Positions 19,961 through 27,328 of a stretch of 41,472 nucleotides of DNA are shown here, piece by piece. Position 1 is the first letter of the stretch; every line of letters begins with the position of its first letter. A model generated the notes under the pieces. The model searched no databases, was not told the origin of the DNA, and saw nothing but the letters and a program-made list of their open reading frames with translations. A program made the translations under genes and the position numbers. Where the stretch lies: assembly GCF_001399685.1 (NCBI RefSeq), contig NZ_JTHN01000140.1, positions 1 to 41,472 of the forward strand. The letters run 5' to 3'. Origin of the DNA: Paenibacillus sp. A3 (GTDB lineage Bacteria; Bacillota; Bacilli; Paenibacillales; NBRC-103111).

Positions 19961-20045
19961 CTAATGTAACTCTACAATTTCGGGCACAATTTGCATTTCA
20001 TGAGTAACGTCGAGAGGAACCCAACCAACAGAGGAAGAGGCTGTA
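19961..20045 (-). pseudogene. IS66-family orf1 (TnpA), C-terminal part split by the IS3 insertion
   Basis: The minus strand reads TASSSVGWVPLDVTHEMQIV, then PEIVELH and a stop at 19961. Removing the IS3 element at 20046-21315 and one copy of the GTA duplication joins this in frame to the N-terminal part at 21318-21434, giving KKSSPADTASSSVGWVPLDV. The W-x-P-V/L segment after a Ser-rich linker is typical of IS66 TnpA. Confidence 0.65.
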
Positions 20046-20138
20046 GGGACTGTCCCAGACGTGAGACAAAATAAAACACCTTCAAGAGAATGCGACCATG
20101 TCATAAGATATGGAGACAACCTTGGAGGTGTTTTTGCT

Positions 20139-20459
20139 TTGGCAACCAGAGTCAGTTACCCGATGGAAGTGAAGATGAAAGCCATTGAGATGAGATTGGC
20201 AGGAATTCCAGTGAAAGATGTGATGGAACAGCTGAACATACGAAACAGGACTCAACTTAAGACCTGGATGAGAGATGGTAGTAGTGGGGAAAGCCATCGA
20301 TTGGAGGAGCCTGTTGGTAAACAATATAGCTACGGTAAAGGCCCTGAGTATGCGTCGGAAATCGAAAAATTGAAAGCCGAGAACCGGTTTCTGAAACAAC
20401 AACTCGATGTGCTAAAAAAGTACAAGGAACTGGAAAGGAGGTGTCGCCAGAAATCGTGA
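20139..20459 (+). CDS. IS3-family transposase OrfA
   Basis: A TTG start at 20139, eight bases after GGAGGTG, opens a 106-codon frame: TRVSYPMEVKMKAIEMRLAG begins the helix-turn-helix (PVKDVMEQLNIRNRTQLKTW). The C-terminus carries the leucine-rich helix (EIEKLKAENRFLKQQLDVL) that mediates oligomerisation. The longer open frame to 20061 has no ribosome binding site and runs through the terminal repeat. It overlaps orfB by 19 bp, the usual arrangement for -1 frameshift production of OrfAB. Confidence 0.8.
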   Translation: MATRVSYPMEVKMKAIEMRLAGIPVKDVMEQLNIRNRTQLKTWMRDGSSGESHRLEEPVGKQYSYGKGPEYASEIEKLKAENRFLKQQLDVLKKYKELERRCRQKS

Positions 20460-21268
20460 TCCCATGGATGGAGTCCATTCGAGGGGAATTCAGTGTGTCC
20501 CAAGCTTGTGCATGGCTAGGGATTCCCCGCGCGACGTACTATCGATGGAAAGCAGCATATGGGGCTGAGCATACGGAACCTGCGGTAGAGAGAATTCGGA
20601 ATCTCTGTGAACAGCATAAATTTCGCTACGGCTACCGAAACTACTTCGAAGGGAACAGATCATCACAAACGCGTGCAACGGATTATGCAGCGTGAAGGAC
20701 TACAATGTCGCGTCAAGGTAAAGAAACGTAAACTCACCGGACAGCCTGCACACATCGCGGAGCACCTGCTGAAACGTCAATTTCAAGCCGATGCGCCGAT
20801 GCAAAAACTGGTCACCGATATTACGTACTTGACGTTTGGCGGAAAACATTATACCTGTCGAGCATTTTAGACTTGTTTAACGGGGAGATTGTGGCTTACA
20901 GTATAGCAGACAAGCAAAATACAGCATTTGTTCTGGACAAGCTGAATCAACTGCCAGACCTACCGGGCGCCATGCTCCATAGCGATCAAGGTAGTGTGTA
21001 CACGTCCTGGGCGTACCAGGAAGCTGTGAAAGGAAAAGGCATTACAATGAGCATATCCCGTAAGGGTACGCCCGCTGATAATGCCCGCATCGAATCGTTT
21101 CATTCCACGCTAAAGTCTGAAACGTTCTATCTCGAAGGTTTCACCTGTACAACGACGGCAATCGTTGTACAGACCGTTCGAGACTACATTACTTACTATA
21201 ACTCAATTCGCATTCAAACGAAACTAAATAACCAGTCGCCGGTTCATTTCCAACAACTGGCTGCTTAG
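20441..21268 (+). pseudogene. IS3-family transposase OrfB, frameshifted
   Basis: The integrase-like catalytic half is in three frames. IRGEFSVSQACAWLGIPRAT runs to about 20640. The next piece, HHKRVQRIMQREGLQCRV through VTDITYLTFGGKHY, carries the first catalytic Asp and stops at 20868. The last piece (LDLFNGEIVAYSIAD onward) holds the second Asp in MLHSDQGSVY and the Glu in NARIESFHSTLKSE. All three acidic residues survive, so loss of function comes only from the indels near 20640 and 20848. Recent inactivation or sequence error is therefore possible. Confidence 0.85.
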
Positions 21269-21315
21269 ACTTGCAAGGTGTTTTGATCCCTGTCTCACCA
21301 ACGGGGGCCAGTCCC

Positions 21316-21434
21316 GTATCCGCAGGAGAGGATTTTTTTGCTTTGTAGAGCCAATATTTCAGTTGGTCTACGGATACTTGATCCTCCACATTGTTCACAC
21401 GAGAACATTGGTGGAGTTGTTGTATCATTATCAT
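21316..21434 (-). pseudogene. IS66-family orf1 (TnpA), N-terminal part
   Basis: The minus strand reads VSVDQLKYWLYKAKKSSPAD up to the IS3 insertion point. D-Q-L-x-Y-W-L-x-K is the conserved core of the IS66 TnpA helix-turn-helix domain. The true start is unclear: the frame opens with ATG at 21434, but the usual N-terminal 20-30 residues are not recognisable, and the IS110-type remnant abuts just beyond. Confidence 0.6.
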
Positions 21435-21442
21435 CCATTAAT

Positions 21443-22556
21443 TCAAAATTGAATTTCGCCTTGCCAGGGCCGACCGGAACAGCAAGGCCCGGAGGCGACA
21501 GCGACCTCGCTTGCTGATGATCGTTTCCCCTTTGTGAATCCCGGAGTTGTCACCCGTAGACTGAGATCGGCGTGACGCACGATTTGCTGGCTGTGGTCAT
21601 AGCTGCTCAAGTCTCCAACTTCCGCTAAGAAGCCTGCCACGGTGATAAGACCGATGCACGGAATGCTCATCATGTGGGTGGCGCCCGGAATCTGTTCCAC
21701 CAGACCCGCCACAAGCTCCATCAGCTCTTCGATCTGCCTGCACAGTATGACGTACTGCTCCAAATACATGGCTAGTTCATGCTTGGCCGCCGTAGCACCT
21801 TCTGTAATGCCGATGGACTTTCCAGCTTTTCGGTAAAGCAGTTCCGCTCTCTTGGGGCCTACGGCTCGTTTCACGTCGTTCTTCTTCCAGGTAGCCACCA
21901 CCGTTGTTTCGCCAGCAGCGATGACATCTTTCGGTAGCGGAAAGTTCGTTAGCGTAATGAGCGAGGCCTTGCCTTCCCAGTCTTTAAACACTTCCCTATA
22001 TTCGGGAAAGAAGCGATCCAGCCAATTGTGGATTCTTCCTTTCACGCAGTTCAAATCTCTGCATAGACGGTCTCGCTGGTTCATCAGCACACGCAGGTCG
22101 GCGTAAACGCCTTCCGGCATCTGTGGCTGTGTATAGCGTCCGTCGATGACGAGCTTAGCAAAAACCTTCGCATCTTTGATGTCGTTCTTGGTCGGCGTGT
22201 TGTCGTCAAGTTCCTTGCTTTTCTTGACATGATGCGGGTTCACCAGCACGACTTCGATACCGCGCGCGCTGCTTCAGGAAGTGAAACAGCGGTAACCAGT
22301 AATGACCGGTTGTCTCTACGCCAAGCAGCACGTCCGTCAACCCATGCTCCTGCTTGATGGATTCGATCCACATTAACAGGTTCAAAAGGCCGTTTTCATC
22401 GCTTTGAAACAAGCAGCGCTTGTCAATCTCAATGCCACGGTAATTAAAGGCACGAGCGACATGATTGTGCTTCGCGATGTCGGTTCCGATAACCAGCGTC
22501 GTTTCAGAAATTCTCGAAATTCATTGATTTTGCTTGTTCGATTGGTTACCCTTCAT
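21443..22556 (-). pseudogene. IS110-family transposase, remnant 1
   Basis: From ATG at 22556 the reading is MKGNQSNKQNQ, then a TGA, then TTLVIGTDIAKHNHVARAFN with the first catalytic Asp. GVETTGHYW carries the Glu, and NDIKDAKVFAKLV the last two acidic residues of the DEDD RuvC-like set. A CGCGCGCG tract near 22259-22268 causes a 2-bp shift before VLVNPHHVKKSKELDDN. The Tnp20 part is recognisable (MMSIPCIGLITVAGFLAEVG, then DLSSYDH). A further shift near 21535 precedes KRGRCRLRALLFRSALA, and the true C-terminus is missing. One nonsense codon, two shifts and a truncation make it inactive. Confidence 0.88.
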
Positions 22557-22675
22557 AGGGAGCGTCCTCCTCTTAATTCGGGCAGTGAATGTGTGCCATT
22601 CCGAGACCCAGCATACAGGAGGCGCTTTTTGTTTTGCAAACCGCATTTTAAATTCATTACAGGAATAACTACTTA
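22557..22675 (-). other. IS110 remnant 1, upstream non-coding end
   Basis: This 120-bp region upstream of the transposase resembles the region upstream of remnant 2 (25168-25285). Shared traits are ACCCAG(C/T)ATA, AGAGG/GGAGG with a T-rich run, and TTCATTACAGGA near the end. IS110-group elements encode their bridge RNA in this left non-coding end, so it may hold a decayed copy. Confidence 0.4.
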
Positions 22676-22688
22676 TTAATTGCATTTT

Positions 22689-23639
22689 TTATCTCAAATA
22701 ATCTTGTAATTTTTTCAAACCCTCTTTAAGTGTATATTGTGGTTCCCAGCCTAATTTTTCTTTTGCCAAGGTGCAATCTAAAACAGAACGTTTGACGTCT
22801 CCACTTCTCGGTCCTGTAATTTTAATTGGAAGATCTTTGCTGAAAACCTCTAAAATATCTTCATAGATTCCTAAAATTTCAAATTCAATCCCTGAACCAA
22901 TATTTATGACAGTATTGACTGGTTTTTCAGTACAGAGTTTATTGGCTTCAACAACATCTGATATATAGACATAGTCTCTTGTACACCCTCTTGGCATATC
23001 AGGGTAGGTCATAAGAATAGATCCCTTATCGTCAAGAACATTGTTAATAAATATAGGAATAACACCACATTCTCCATCAGGAATCTGCCTAGGTCCAAAT
23101 ACATTTGCATATCTTAATACAGTGTAGTTAAAATTATATTCCTTACTATAGATGCTGAGGTATTTTTCACCTGCAAATTTCGTAATAGCATAGGGAGATA
23201 CAAGTTGAGGTGTATCTATTTCAGTTGATTTTTCATTACCCAAAATTTCTTTAGAAAGTGCCCCACCAGAAGAAACATAGATAAAGTTTTTTATTGGATA
23301 CTTTTTAACTAAATTTAATAGATTTACTAAGCCAAAGAGATTATTTTCTAAATCATATATTGGATTTTCAACTGAATAAGCTACTGATTTTTGAGCGGCG
23401 TGGTGGTTGATAATTTTTGGCTGGTGTTTTTTGAATATTTCTTCTAGTTCATCATAGTTTCTAATATCTACTTTATAAAATGTAAAATGACTATTTTCTT
23501 CTAATATACTGATATTCTCACGTTTTCCGGAAACAAGATTATCAATACAGATCGTTTCATATCCTTCTTTGAGATACATTTCACAAATATGGGATCCAAT
23601 AAATCCAGCCCCACCTGTTACTAATACAGTTTTACTCAT
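22689..23639 (-). CDS. GalE-type NAD-dependent sugar epimerase, intact paralogue
   Basis: This 316-residue extended short-chain dehydrogenase has the NAD motif [11 protein letters not shown], the structural HHAAQKSVAYS, active-site SSGGAL and YAITKFAGEKY (Tyr and Lys), and RYANVFGPRQIPDGECG. It is colinear with the broken epimerase at 2837-3789 and shares its unusual HHAAQKSV and DGECGVIPIF blocks. It probably interconverts UDP-hexose C4 epimers. A strong AGGGAGG site lies upstream. It sits alone between two IS110-type remnants facing the same way, so it may have been moved in. It could replace the broken epimerase of the cluster. Confidence 0.9.
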   Translation of the reverse strand: MSKTVLVTGGAGFIGSHICEMYLKEGYETICIDNLVSGKRENISILEENSHFTFYKVDIRNYDELEEIFKKHQPKIINHHAAQKSVAYSVENPIYDLENNLFGLVNLLNLVKKYPIKNFIYVSSGGALSKEILGNEKSTEIDTPQLVSPYAITKFAGEKYLSIYSKEYNFNYTVLRYANVFGPRQIPDGECGVIPIFINNVLDDKGSILMTYPDMPRGCTRDYVYISDVVEANKLCTEKPVNTVINIGSGIEFEILGIYEDILEVFSKDLPIKITGPRSGDVKRSVLDCTLAKEKLGWEPQYTLKEGLKKLQDYLR

Positions 23640-23659
23640 AAAAAATCCTCCCTAAAGGA

Positions 23660-23958
23660 TACATATTTTTCTGTAGGGGCCGGTTGCGGGAAGAGAGCTT
23701 GAAATCATTGATTTCCAAACTGTGGATGAAAGGTTATTATCGCACAGTGGATCTCCACATCCGCCCTCGGGTCCCATGTCGCACTGGGTCTAGCCCTTAC
23801 ATTCCTTCGTTCTACCTCTCAAGGGGTGGAGGCCGATTCTTGGCTCCTTGACTGGGTCGTTGCCCTTATGGATTATAATCCTTCGGCTTCTCCGGTGCTT
23901 CCGTTGTCGTAGTTGTGCACATGTGAATAAGCGAGACTACAGTCTGGACTTTGCGAAC
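23660..23958 (-). other. GC-rich non-coding region downstream of IS110 remnant 2, possible guide RNA
   Basis: No coding frame is visible on either strand. The segment is GC-rich and full of short inverted repeats, for example AGTGGATCTCCAC near 23743 and GGGTCTAGCCC near 23788. It lies just downstream of the transposase stop. IS1111-group members of the IS110 family carry their guide RNA there, so this is a candidate; it may instead be another element's end. Confidence 0.35.
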
Positions 23959-25167
23959 CTACCCTAGTACATCGGTTGCGTTATTATACTCTTTCTCCTT
24001 TGTCCCCAATGTATAAAGGACGCGAACCAGTGTTCCACTAAAGGTTATGATCGACTGCTTCTTCTTTAACGGATTCTGACTGCATGTTGTGTTTTTGGCC
24101 ACCATGGGCAGCATAGCACAAAACAAAATGCCTTTGAGACGAGAACGCCCATGTTTACTGATTCCGGTCTTTCCCTTTCGTTTCCCGGAACTGTTCTCGG
24201 TCAAATGGAGTCCAGCTAAGCGGATGATCTGCTGTCCGTGGTCGTAGCTATTTAAATCGCCAGCCTCCGCCAAGAAACCAGCGACGGTCAAAACACTAAT
24301 TCCTGGGATATCCAGCATTTGCTTCGTTCCGGGGATTTTCTCCAGAATCTGCAGAACGTTAGCCATGATGGTTTCTTCTTGCTTGCAGTACAAGTCGTAT
24401 TGATCCGCAAGGCGGCAAGCTCGATCGAGCCGCTGCCAGCCCTCGGCAAGCCCGATCGAGACTGTAGGCGGCATAAAGCTGCTCCACTCTCTTGATGCCT
24501 ACTCCACGTTTAGTTTCCCTTTTCCAGTGTGTGAGGACGTCTCTGGCGCCTGTAGAGACGATCTCTTAAGGAGTTGACGCATCGTCATCAGTCATGCTTT
24601 GCCTTCCCAATCCTTAAACACTTGTGGATATTCCGGAAAGTAGCGGTCAAACCAGTTTGTAATCCGCGTTTTACTTGATTCAAGCTCACCATGACCTTCT
24701 CGCGAAAATTCATCAGAATGCGCAGCTGTGCATATTCCTTCGTCGGTAAGTTGGGCTCAGAATACTTCCCGTTCCGTATAAGGTCGGCAATGCCCTCGCA
24801 TCCTTATAATCCGTCTTGGTCTGTGAATTATCCTCAAGCTCCTTGCTCTTGTTCACATGGTGCGGATTGACAACGACAATCTGGATGCCTTGCCCTTTCA
24901 AAAACGCTGCTAACGGGAACCAGTAGTGTCCGGTAGGCTTTATGCCGAATACAATGTCTGTCTTGTCTTGTCACGAACTCGGCCTAGCTCCTTCATCCAC
25001 TCTGCCAGCTTCGTCAGCCCTTCCTGATCGTTTTGGAACACACAGTCCTTCCCTAGCTCGATTCCGCGAAAATCCACGGCCCGGGCTACGTGAACTTTCT
25101 TGGCAATGTCCGCGCCGACGACCAACGTTTTTTCGGTAATTCGTGTTATCCGTTGATTCTGCTTCAT
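23959..25167 (-). pseudogene. IS110-family transposase, remnant 2
   Basis: ATG at 25167 begins MKQNQRITRITEKTLVVGAD, with IAKKVHVARA and the first catalytic Asp. The next block reads DIVFGIKPTGHYWFPLAAFL: the usual Glu before P-T-G-H is Lys, so the second catalytic residue is lost. SQTKTDYKDARAL holds the last acidic pair before another frameshift. In other frames NGKYSEPNLPTKEYAQLRIL and GIKRVEQLYAA continue. The C-terminal part from 24474 (KIPGTKQMLDIPGISVLTVA, then GHLTENSSGKRKGKTGISKH-like) runs to a normal stop at 23959. At least four indels are present. It shares its family and orientation with remnant 1. Confidence 0.88.
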
Positions 25168-25285
25168 CTTTACTTCATGTGTATGCCTCTTTTCGTATGT
25201 GGGGTTGTTCTTTGGTCGGAACGTTACCCAGTATATAAGAGGTGTTTTTTCTTTCAAAGCTCAAATTACTTCATTACAGGATTTG
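25168..25285 (-). other. IS110 remnant 2, upstream non-coding end
   Basis: This is the counterpart of 22557-22675, with ACCCAGTATA, a run of T and CTTCATTACAGGA marking the probable element end near 25280. It may contain a decayed IS110 bridge RNA. Confidence 0.4.
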
Positions 25286-25580
25286 CTCCTTATTACATAA
25301 TTATCATTTTAACATCTTTTAGTTAGTTAAAGCAATAATAGTTCAATTGAATTTGGCCTAAATTTAGGAATCGCTCATATTACTGATTCCTAAGGAACGG
25401 AATGTCTTCAGAAATAGCAAAGGAATTTATCTGTTATTGGGCTCTCTTCTCTTACTGAAGAAGATGAGTGAAGACGCTAAGTAACTCGATCGTTTCGATA
25501 CATCATCAGTAACAATACCTATAGATTTCTTCTAACTCTATTTAAAATGAAAAACTTTGAAGAATTATCAAATGATATTA
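25286..25580. other. Intergenic AT-rich spacer
   Basis: I see no gene, RNA or strong hairpin here. It separates the IS110 end from the MITE. Confidence 0.5.
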
Positions 25581-25690
25581 CTAGTACCTTGACCGCGCCA
25601 AATCTAAGGACTGATTTTTCTGTTAGACGATGTAAGGTAGCGTTAGGAAGCTCACACAAAACCTTAAATTTACTTCGGTCAAGGTACTAG
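25581..25690. repeat. MITE with IS630-like terminal inverted repeats
   Basis: The 29-bp ends (25581-25609 and 25662-25690) agree at 24 positions; the first 15 bases, CTAGTACCTTGACCG, are identical. Both ends finish in CTAG, the TA-centred target typical of IS630. The 110-bp element has no coding capacity. Its right end is shared with the end of the adjoining IS630 element, which reads CTAGTACTTTGACCGAGTCA in the same orientation as the MITE left end. It was probably mobilised by that transposase. Confidence 0.8.
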
Positions 25691-25703
25691 TACTTTGACC
25701 GAG

Positions 25704-26478
25704 TCAAATATCAGGATACAAATGTTTTAGTTTCCCTCTGGCTTGTTCGGTGGTGAAGTGCCATTGTACCGACTTTTGAGCGTGGTTGCGGTCCGTTTCC
25801 CAAGCTGCTGTTTCTCGCTGTAATTGTTCCATGGAGTCAATTCGGCGATGCAGGCACTGCACCGTCAGGGCACTCAGTTCTATTTCAGCAATGTTCAGCC
25901 AGCTTCCATGTTTTGGGGTGTAGTGAATCTCCAGACGCTTCGCTAACGAAAGGGCAACGTCGGGGCTAAACGTTTCATACAATGACGAAATCCTATGGGT
26001 GTTCAAGTTATCCATGACGAGCCGAACGCGCTTCGCCTGCGGATAATGCAAGTCAAGCAGTTCTCGGACCTGTCTCGCCCAATCGGCTTTCGTTCGTCTT
26101 TCGCTCACATGGACATGACGCCACCCGGCCAAGGGTTCGGTAAACAGAAACAGGCTGCAACAGCCCTTGCGTACATACTCATAGTCTTCTCGTTGTACCT
26201 TCCCTGGTTTCATCGGTTCCGGCGAGCGGGAGTGATTAAGCAACTGTACGGGCTGCTCATCCATACAGATGAGCGGAATCTCCGGGTCATACGGGAAGGC
26301 ATAGGTTTCCAGGATGTCTTCCATGCGTGCGACAAATTCAGCGTTGGCTTTAGCCGGAATGCACCATTGCTTCTTCAGGTGAGGCTTAAGTTTCGTTTTT
26401 TTAACGTTTGACGAATCGTTTCCCGTCCCACGGACTCTAGAATGTTCATCTCTATGACACGGCGAGTCAACAGACGGA
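25704..26478 (-). pseudogene. IS630-family transposase, 5'-truncated, A7 frameshift
   Basis: The downstream frame (from before 26324 to 25704) carries all three catalytic residues: CMDEQPVQLL (Asp), VRLVMDNLNTH (Asp) and GSWLNIAEIELS (Glu). Upstream, [20 protein letters not shown] and TIRQTLKK are in a different frame, joined at an A7 run (26396-26402). A -1 slip on A-AAA-AAA would give TLKKTKLKPHLKKQW exactly, so this may be programmed frameshifting, as in many IS, rather than a mutation. The first part of the gene is missing: at about 26478 the sequence changes to a yyaL fragment. The element end abuts the MITE at 25687. Confidence 0.85.
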
Positions 26479-26823
26479 CATGTACAGATTATCCACGTCC
26501 GGCCGCTCCTCGCGGTCTACCTTGACCGCTACGTAATCGCGATTCAGCAGCGCCGCAACCTCTTCATCCTCGAAGGATTCTCTTTCCATGACGTGACACC
26601 AATGGCAAGTAAAACTAGTCACACTTCTTTCATCGCATTAGCCCGAAGGCTAGGAATAGCCTATGGACAAGAATACCGGTTTGCCTTCGCGTGCAGATTT
26701 ACTAAAAGCTTCTTCTCCCCACGGGAACCAATCTACGGGATTATGAGCATGTTGTAATAAGTATGGAGACTTCTCATTTATGAGCCGATTTGTGTATTTA
26801 TGCTTCACCGTTTCATCACGCAT
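26477..26823 (-). pseudogene. yyaL: Thioredoxin-domain protein (DUF255, YyaL/SSP411-like), N-terminal fragment
   Basis: From ATG at 26823 the minus strand reads [35 protein letters not shown] and [10 protein letters not shown], the well-conserved YyaL start. A 42-bp insertion with two in-frame stops follows. Then [20 protein letters not shown] and [19 protein letters not shown] continue up to the IS630 junction. The C-H-W-C motif is the redox-like pair of this thioredoxin-fold family. Only about 100 of the usual 680 or so residues remain. Function of the intact family is poorly defined. Confidence 0.9.
26611..26652 (-). repeat. 42-bp insertion with UUCG hairpin inside yyaL
   Basis: These 42 bases lie exactly between codons for SIGYS and TCHWC. 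The insert begins TAGCC-TTCG-GGCTA (26639-26652), a perfect 5-bp stem with a TTCG loop, and CTAG occurs near both ends (26615-26618 and 26650-26653). It looks like a small transposon footprint. Confidence 0.65.
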
Positions 26824-27084
26824 TCTCTAACACTCCCTAAAGGAATATTGTTACATTTTGAGTATATTCCTTATTGAATTTAAAAACAAAAAAGACAATC
26901 AACTTTATCTGTGTCGATTGTCATATGGTACTCTTCCTCGAGTCAACTATTTATGATGATTGTAATAAAACGATGCTTGCAAAACAAGTGATCGTAAAAG
27001 GAATAGTAGATGCAGCATTCAATGAAAATAAGCAGACCACTACCGAAAAAAATGTTTCCTTTAGCAGACAGTGTAGTTTACCTA
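26824..27084. other. Spacer with a minus-strand terminator and a weak ORF
   Basis: A minus-strand hairpin GACAATC/GATTGTC with a TTTTTTGTTTTT tail lies at 26881-26925 and would stop transcription toward yyaL. A plus-strand 74-codon frame from a TTG at 26874 has no ribosome binding site; I do not support it as a gene. Confidence 0.4.
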
Positions 27085-27123
27085 CAAAAAAGCCTTGATT
27101 CGCGAGAAAGCAAGAATCAAGGC
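27085..27123 (-). terminator. Rho-independent terminator of the tRNA-like transcript
   Basis: On the minus strand CCTTGATTC pairs perfectly with GAATCAAGG over a 12-base loop and is followed by CTTTTTT. It lies 18 bp after the end of the second tRNA-like gene. Confidence 0.85.
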
Positions 27124-27140
27124 CACTCTAATCAATTATA

Positions 27141-27208
27141 AAGGTGAGGAGGAGTGAGACCTCCATCTCCTTCTTAGCATGAAGGTATTTTCATTAAACT
27201 ATCACCTT
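27141..27208 (-). tRNA. tRNA-like gene, anticodon loop reads GCU, short D-loop
   Basis: A full cloverleaf can be drawn over 68 nt: acceptor AAGGTGA/TCACCTT (7 bp), D-stem GTTT/AAAT with the 5-nt loop AATGA, anticodon stem CCTTC/GAAGG with loop ATGCTAA, a 4-nt variable region, and T-stem GGAGG/CCTCC with loop TCTCACT. The D-loop lacks the universal G18-G19 and the T-loop lacks TTC. GCU would mean serine, but tRNA-Ser has a long variable arm, absent here. No CCA is encoded. It follows the other tRNA-like gene with no gap and shares its promoter and terminator. It is probably not an ordinary elongator tRNA. Confidence 0.6.
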
Positions 27209-27275
27209 ACACAGGAAGGAGCGAAACCTTCATTCTCCTGCGTGAAAGGCAGGCGCTTTGATTAAGCTACTGTGT
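27209..27275 (-). tRNA. tRNA-like gene, anticodon loop reads UUC, short D-loop
   Basis: A 67-nt cloverleaf fits: acceptor ACACAG/CTGTGT (6 bp), D-stem GCTT/AAGC with the 5-nt loop AATCA, anticodon stem CCTGC/GCAGG with loop CTTTCAC, a 5-nt variable region, and T-stem GAAGG/CCTTC with loop TTTCGCT. UUC would be glutamate. As in its neighbour the D-loop has no GG. Transcription should start about seven bases upstream, from the promoter at 27282-27310. Its last base touches the first base of the next tRNA-like gene, so maturation would need a cut exactly between them. Confidence 0.6.
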
Positions 27276-27286
27276 TTTAGTATAAT
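27258..27286 (+). promoter_or_regulatory. Sigma-A promoter of the SDR gene, inside the tRNA-like gene
   Basis: TTGATT (27258-27263) and TATAAT (27281-27286) are 17 bp apart, 42 bp upstream of the SDR start. The -35 box and most of the spacer lie within the D-arm and acceptor of the tRNA-like gene on the other strand. Confidence 0.65.
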
Positions 27287-27310
27287 AGCATATGCTATGA
27301 TGCTTGTAAA
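27282..27310 (-). promoter_or_regulatory. Sigma-A promoter of the tRNA-like pair
   Basis: On the minus strand TTTACA (27310-27305) and TATTAT (27287-27282) are 17 bp apart, with +1 expected at about 27275, the first base of the first cloverleaf. The two -10 boxes of the divergent promoters overlap, so firing of one should hinder the other. Confidence 0.7.
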
Positions 27311-27328
27311 TAATTTCAAGGTGATAAA

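Larger units (their letters stand above)
20046..21315 (+). mobile_element. IS3-family insertion sequence, complete ends, decayed orfB
   Basis: The left end GGGACTGTCCCAGACGTGAG and the reverse complement of the right end GGGACTGGCCCCCGTTGGTG match imperfectly, and both go on to GTGAGACA and AAAACACCTT. The ends are therefore 20046-20082 and 21275-21315. A 3-bp GTA duplication flanks the element (20043-20045 and 21316-21318), as expected for IS3. It encodes orfA and a frameshifted orfB and is inserted in an IS66 orf1. Confidence 0.85.

Noticed and set aside
26874..27098. Plus-strand 74-codon ORF beside the tRNA-like genes
   Set aside because: It starts with TTG, has no ribosome binding site, overlaps two terminator hairpins and shows no recognisable motif.
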